In this document: positions 6,591 through 9,410 of the stretch, piece after piece
How positions within the stretch are numbered: position 1 is the stretch's first letter
Layout: every line of letters begins with the position of its first letter
Assembly (NCBI GenBank): GCA_025965815.1
Contig: JAOPWF010000493.1
Span: 1 to 9,410 of the forward strand
Length of the DNA stretch: 9,410 bases
Direction of reading: 5' to 3'
From: Mycobacterium sp.
GTDB lineage: Bacteria; Actinomycetota; Actinomycetes; Mycobacteriales; Mycobacteriaceae
Made by a program: the position numbers and the translations under genes
The notes under the pieces: generated by a model
Told to the model about the DNA's origin: nothing
What the model saw: only the letters and a program-made list of their open reading frames with translations
The model's database searches: none

Positions 6591-7162
6591 TTAAATCGGT
6601 TGGTGGAGTCGCACGTTCAACCGCGCCCTTCCGCGTTGGAGGCTCGGAACATCGTATTTGCCTGGGGGATCGGAAGCGTCCCAGGGCATGGAGGCCGAGG
6701 CCCACTGGGTGAGCGGCTCCTCCTGTCGTTGCGGTGCAAGTGTCGTGGTGGCGTCACGCACGTCGAATTTGGACAGCAGCGCACCAGCATCCGCCCCTCA
6801 TCGTCTGCAACAGCTTTGATCGCGGGGCGCAGCTCCGGTGCCAACGGCCGTCCCGACATGCGTTCGGCTACCGCAATCATCACGTCCATGAGTATCTCGC
6901 CGTCGTCGTCGATCACAGCGTCGCAGTAGACTTGCAAGTAGGCGAAGGGCCAGGTCTCGTCGGGTACGCAGAGGCTGACTCTGCCGTTGCGGGTTACGGC
7001 AGTGGCCTTGGCCCGATCGGCCATCGTTGCCACGGACAGGTCACCGTCCTCAGCGGGGACGTAGTAGACGGTCGATATCGCCGGCCCGTCCGTCCGGCGG
7101 CCGTACCCGAATACGCAGGCCCGGTGGGTCCGAACGAACAGCCGCCGCTCCGACGGCAGCAT
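6591..7162 (-). pseudogene. PNPOx-like (flavin/F420 split-barrel) protein gene with one frameshift
   Basis: From an ATG at 7162 the frame gives a split-barrel protein of the pyridoxamine-5'-phosphate-oxidase-like superfamily. Recognisable blocks are LPSERRLFVRTHRACVFGYG (2-21), GPAISTVYYVP (26-36), VATMADRAKATAVTRNGRVS (44-63), WPFAYLQVYCDAVIDDDGE (71-89) and PPRHLHRND (138-146). After D146 the frame becomes Arg/Pro-rich and stops at 6617, giving 181 residues. The neighbouring frame, entered at 6725, reads QEEPLTQWASASMPWDAS, which is the expected family ending, and stops with TAA at 6591 (about 190 residues in total). One missing base at 6725/6726 (GACAGG where GACCAG would keep frame) explains this. 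It is either a real inactivating mutation of the C-terminal tail or a sequence error. No in-frame start exists between 7162 and the divergent operator. Members are small cytoplasmic flavin- or F420-binding oxidoreductases; the substrate is unknown. Confidence 0.75.
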
Positions 7163-7275
7163 GTCTCGATCCGTCGGTGCCTGGAAACGGATCCTTCGAC
7201 ATTGAGACGCACCGATGCGCCATCTCGGCCGCGGTTCGTGGCCTTGTGGGTAGCGCTCATAGGCCCCAGCTTTCG

Positions 7276-7298
7276 TTGTTATTATCGAATGATAACAA
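7276..7298. promoter_or_regulatory. Inverted-repeat operator between divergent PNPOx-like and TetR genes
   Basis: TTGTTAT (7276-7282), nine bases, then ATAACAA (7292-7298) is a perfect 7-base-arm inverted repeat, and inner AT pairs extend the symmetry. It lies 17 bases before the TetR ATG and 114 bases before the divergent PNPOx-like start, in a markedly AT-rich patch of otherwise GC-rich DNA. Size, symmetry and position are those expected of a TetR-family operator controlling itself and the divergent gene. Binding by this TetR protein is inference from location. Confidence 0.7.
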
Positions 7299-7314
7299 GA
7301 GTACACTTGGGCGG

Positions 7315-7974
7315 ATGCAAGGGAAGACCCAAACGCCGAACAAGGTGCGCCGTCGCCGGACCAGGGCAGATATCCGGGAGGCCCTGCTGGAGTCGGCGCT
7401 GGTCGAGTTCGGGGCAAAGGGTTTCGACGGCGCGTCGACGCGTGCCATAGCGGGGCGCATTCAGGCACACCAGCCGCAGATCAATTACCACTTCGAGTCG
7501 AAAGCGGCGCTGTGGACGGCTGCGGTGGATCACCTCTTCGGGCTTCTGCGGGACGCATTCGATGGCGTCAAGCTCACTGGTACTGACGTGCCGGCGCTCG
7601 CCGCGGCCTTTGCCGACGCGATACGTCGATTCGTGCGGTTCGCAGCCGAGCACCCTGAACTCAACCAGATCATGGTGCATGAGGGCACCGCGGCCAGCGA
7701 CCGGTTGACCTGGATGACCGATACGCACGTGAAGCCGTTCTTCGATGGCATCCGGCCGGGCTGGGAGATTCTTCGCGAGGCCGGCGTTGCGGCACCTATT
7801 GACCACGAGATCCTGTACTACGTGCTCGTTGGCGCGGCATCACTGCCGTATGTGAACGCGCCCGAAGTTCGCCTGCTTACCGGCCGAGACCCTGTTGACG
7901 CCAACTGGATTGAGGCTCACGCTGAAGCGCTGGTCGCCATCCTCCTGCCCGAACTGAGCGCCGGCACAAACTGA
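7315..7974 (+). CDS. TetR/AcrR-family transcriptional regulator
   Basis: A 219-residue protein of normal TetR length. Residues about 16-62 are the TetR_N DNA-binding domain: RADIREALLESALVEFGAKG (17-36), FDGASTRAIAGRIQAHQPQI (37-56), then NYHFESKAALW (57-67). This is the helix-turn-helix plus the NYHF-x-SK-x-x-L signature. The rest is an all-helical ligand-binding domain that includes AEHPELNQIMVHEG (111-124); its ligand cannot be predicted. The ATG at 7315 lies 17 bases after the inverted-repeat operator, so the protein probably represses itself and the divergent PNPOx-like gene. There is only a weak GGGCGG before the ATG. TACACT at 7302-7307 could be a -10 box, which would make the message leaderless or nearly so. 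The frame is open far upstream, but only through the divergent gene. Confidence 0.92.
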   Translation: MQGKTQTPNKVRRRRTRADIREALLESALVEFGAKGFDGASTRAIAGRIQAHQPQINYHFESKAALWTAAVDHLFGLLRDAFDGVKLTGTDVPALAAAFADAIRRFVRFAAEHPELNQIMVHEGTAASDRLTWMTDTHVKPFFDGIRPGWEILREAGVAAPIDHEILYYVLVGAASLPYVNAPEVRLLTGRDPVDANWIEAHAEALVAILLPELSAGTN

Positions 7975-8144
7975 TGCCGAACTGGTGCTCACCAACCACT
8001 GGGCGCCAGACGCCACGATGCCGGCGGGCGCCGCGGCTGACCGGCAGGCAACGATTCCTGTTGGTGGGGAAGCATGGATTGGTGTCAGCGGTGACGACAG
8101 GGCCGCGCAGCCCAGAGGCCCGCGCCGATGACGTTCGCCGGCGC
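7975..8144. other. Spacer between convergent TetR and LuxR-type genes
   Basis: This 170-base gap between convergent genes has no supported gene. It contains the second copy of the diverged repeat (8017-8100). A hairpin, CGCCGG (8136-8141), seven bases, CCGGCG (8149-8154), overlaps the LuxR-type stop codon but has no T-run and is only a weak candidate for a terminator. Confidence 0.5.
8017..8100 (+). repeat. Diverged repeat, copy B (partner at 1375-1464)
   Basis: This copy matches 1375-1464 over three blocks: 8017-8035 (15 of 19), 8036-8058 (21 of 23) and 8072-8100 (21 of 29). It is in the same orientation and also non-coding. One plus-strand frame gives a protein-like string (AWIGVSGDDRA) that parallels ALIGADGDDTD in copy A, so both may be relics of one coding sequence. 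No transposase or integrase is recognisable next to either copy. Confidence 0.45.
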
Positions 8145-9191
8145 CTACCCGGCGCAGGCCGGACATGGTTGCTCCTCATCGATGTGGGGCCGTCCGCACA
8201 GGTCGGCTGTCCCTCGACCCGATCGACGGTTGCCATGCCGCGTCAATCCCGCCCGGTAAGTGCGGTCCCACAAGTCTTGGCCGTCGGTGTAACCGATCGG
8301 CAGTCCTGTGCCGAGTTCGCGCGTCGCTGTCTGGGGGCGCGTCATCGTACGGCTGAGGGCCGCAGCCTCTGCGCGAGTGCGGACACCGAGCTTCGACAGC
8401 ACACTATGGACATGGTTCTTGACCGTGTGAACCGCGATATACAGCTGCGCTGCGATCTCCCGGTTGGAAAGGCCTATCTCCAGCATTCTCAGGATTTGGT
8501 CCTCACGGGCAGTAAGAAGTAGCTCCGCCGCCGTCGGCAACCGTTGGGAAGCCAGCTGCGAGAGACGGCGGAGCAGAATCGCGGAAACGCGGGGGGAGCA
8601 CATCGACTCTCCGTCAGCGACTCTCCGTATCAACCCGAGCAGATCGACGAGCGAGTCGGTCAGTAGGTGGTAGCCGACGACACCCGCCTCTGCGCACGCA
8701 ACGATACTCGATTCCTCGTCCTCCGAAATAGCCAGAACAATCACCTTGACGTCCGGGCGGATGTCCAAGGCTGTCCGCAGCAACGCCGTACTGTCGCGGG
8801 TCGCCATGCTCAGCAGGATGACAGACGGTTTACGGCTTTGGAGCACCGTGGACATAGAGGACAGATCCCATGCCAGGTCGACGGTGGCCGTTTCGTTGGC
8901 GCCTAGGACAGCTGCCAGGGTTTCGCGATGGAGCGTGCAGTCATCAACTATGAGGACGCTTGCGGCTGGAATTCGATAACCGTTCTCCGGGGCCCCCTGG
9001 GTCAGCTCTGAACCGCTCCGGCGGGCCGCCCCCGGACTAATGCCGACAGCTTCATCGGGTATGCGGACGGCACTGGGACGCCCGTTCGTGGAGCCCGCCC
9101 GTCCGACGAGACTAGGGACGGGCCACGAAGGCCGGACCGTGTCATCGGCGTCCGGCCGACGGGCCCGCGACACCGCAGCGCTCGACAACAT
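8145..9191 (-). CDS. LuxR/NarL-type response regulator with degenerate receiver domain
   Basis: A 348-residue protein from the ATG at 9191. After about 75 disordered Ala/Arg/Ser-rich residues comes a receiver-like domain (about 77-195): ASVLIVDDCTLHRETLAAVL (77-96) keeps the acidic pair D83/D84. The phosphoacceptor strand reads PSVILLSMATRD (122-133), with S128 where Asp is expected, and GVVGYHLLTDS (170-180) lacks the usual Lys. Residues about 225-280 form a well-conserved LuxR helix-turn-helix: LLTAREDQILRMLEIGLSNR (225-244), EIAAQLYIAVHTVKNHVHSV (245-264), LSKLGVRTRAEAAA (265-278). Classical Asp phosphorylation is thus unlikely, and the protein may act constitutively or through ligand or protein binding. 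About 65 polar C-terminal residues follow the usual domain end. GTG at 9200 is an alternative start; ATG at 9191 has better-placed GGTGAGGG upstream. No partner histidine kinase is in the window. Confidence 0.88.
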   Translation of the reverse strand: MLSSAAVSRARRPDADDTVRPSWPVPSLVGRAGSTNGRPSAVRIPDEAVGISPGAARRSGSELTQGAPENGYRIPAASVLIVDDCTLHRETLAAVLGANETATVDLAWDLSSMSTVLQSRKPSVILLSMATRDSTALLRTALDIRPDVKVIVLAISEDEESSIVACAEAGVVGYHLLTDSLVDLLGLIRRVADGESMCSPRVSAILLRRLSQLASQRLPTAAELLLTAREDQILRMLEIGLSNREIAAQLYIAVHTVKNHVHSVLSKLGVRTRAEAAALSRTMTRPQTATRELGTGLPIGYTDGQDLWDRTYRAGLTRHGNRRSGRGTADLCGRPHIDEEQPCPACAG

Positions 9192-9410
9192 GACCCTCAC
9201 CCCCCGGTGATCACGCGCATTTGTCAGTCACGCGAATGCCCAATTGTGACTGCGGCCCGCAGCGTTGTCACGAGTAACGAGCAATGAAAGAGGATCTGCT
9301 ACACACTGCAAATAACGTTGCTAGAAATTGCGGTTCATGACGCAGAACCTACCTTCGCCGTCGGTCACACTGCCACCTACATGGACCAGCACTCTTGCAA
9401 ATTACTATGC
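9192..9410. other. Upstream region of the LuxR-type gene, rich in short repeats
   Basis: No gene is recognisable in these 219 bases. CAGTCAC (9225-9231) and GTGACTG (9246-9252) form a perfect inverted repeat with a 14-base spacer. GTGAC (9246-9250) also pairs with GTCAC (9267-9271). TCACGCG occurs at 9211 and again at 9228, 17 bases apart. CTGCGG-C-CCGCAG (9250-9262) is a perfect hairpin. Further right the DNA becomes AT-rich, with CTGCAAATAAC and TTGCAAATTAC near 9307 and 9394. The left half is where the promoter and operators of the LuxR-type gene would be expected. Confidence 0.45.
9225..9271. promoter_or_regulatory. Candidate operator cluster for the LuxR-type regulator
   Basis: Three GTCAC/GTGAC elements lie 35-80 bases upstream of the LuxR-type start: CAGTCAC (9225-9231), GTGACTG (9246-9252) and GTCAC (9267-9271), with TCACGCG also at 9211. 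The first two are perfect inverted 7-mers. Spacing of about two DNA turns between half-sites suits a dimeric or oligomeric regulator, possibly autoregulation. Binding is inferred only. Confidence 0.35.

Noticed and set aside
7162..7260. Earlier start for the PNPOx-like gene at ATG 7260
   Set aside because: That ATG is in a different frame from the PNPOx-like protein; using it would need another frameshift, and ATG 7162 already gives the conserved LPSERR N-terminus.
8136..8154. GC hairpin as an intrinsic terminator for the LuxR-type or TetR gene
   Set aside because: The stem is only six base pairs, it has no T-run on either strand, and it covers the LuxR-type stop codon itself.

Overview
The window is GC-rich with strong G/C preference at third codon positions, GTG as well as ATG starts, many ATGA stop/start overlaps, and protein families common in actinomycetes (DeoR, TetR, LuxR-type regulators, and a PNPOx-like protein with close actinobacterial relatives). 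I read it as a high-GC Actinomycetota chromosome or large accessory replicon. I cannot name a genus. There are no rRNA, tRNA or CRISPR genes and no intact transposase.

Layout. (1) 1-894, minus strand: a DeoR-family repressor coupled by an ATGA overlap to the start of an FGGY sugar kinase that leaves the window, so this is the head of a sugar or polyol catabolic operon. (2) 895-1704: about 810 bases without a recognisable gene, holding inverted repeats near the DeoR start and one copy (1375-1464) of a diverged repeat. (3) 1705-4551, plus strand: a serine-glyoxylate-type aminotransferase, an overlapping 39-codon small ORF, and an LctP (lactate/glycolate permease) family transporter, in a tight operon. 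(4) 6390-4582, minus strand: a short uncharacterised ORF, an FAD monooxygenase resembling 2,6-dihydroxypyridine 3-hydroxylase, and a small cupin, linked by ATGA and 35-base overlaps. (5) 7162-6591, minus strand: a PNPOx-like flavin/F420 split-barrel gene broken by one frameshift, divergent from a plus-strand TetR regulator (7315-7974), with a clear inverted-repeat operator between them. (6) 7975-8144: a short spacer with the second repeat copy. (7) 9191-8145, minus strand: a LuxR/NarL-type regulator whose receiver domain lacks the phosphoacceptor aspartate. (8) 9192-9410: its upstream region, rich in TCACG-type inverted and direct repeats.

How it may work (inference): the plus-strand operon looks like carboxylate uptake plus glyoxylate/amino-acid transamination, and the converging minus-strand operon like ring hydroxylation plus a cupin enzyme. 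This would suit an accessory catabolic island under three local regulators. The most notable points are the frameshifted PNPOx-like gene, the phosphorylation-dead receiver, the overlapping small ORF before the permease, the altered permease motif, and the two diverged repeat copies on either side of the catabolic genes.
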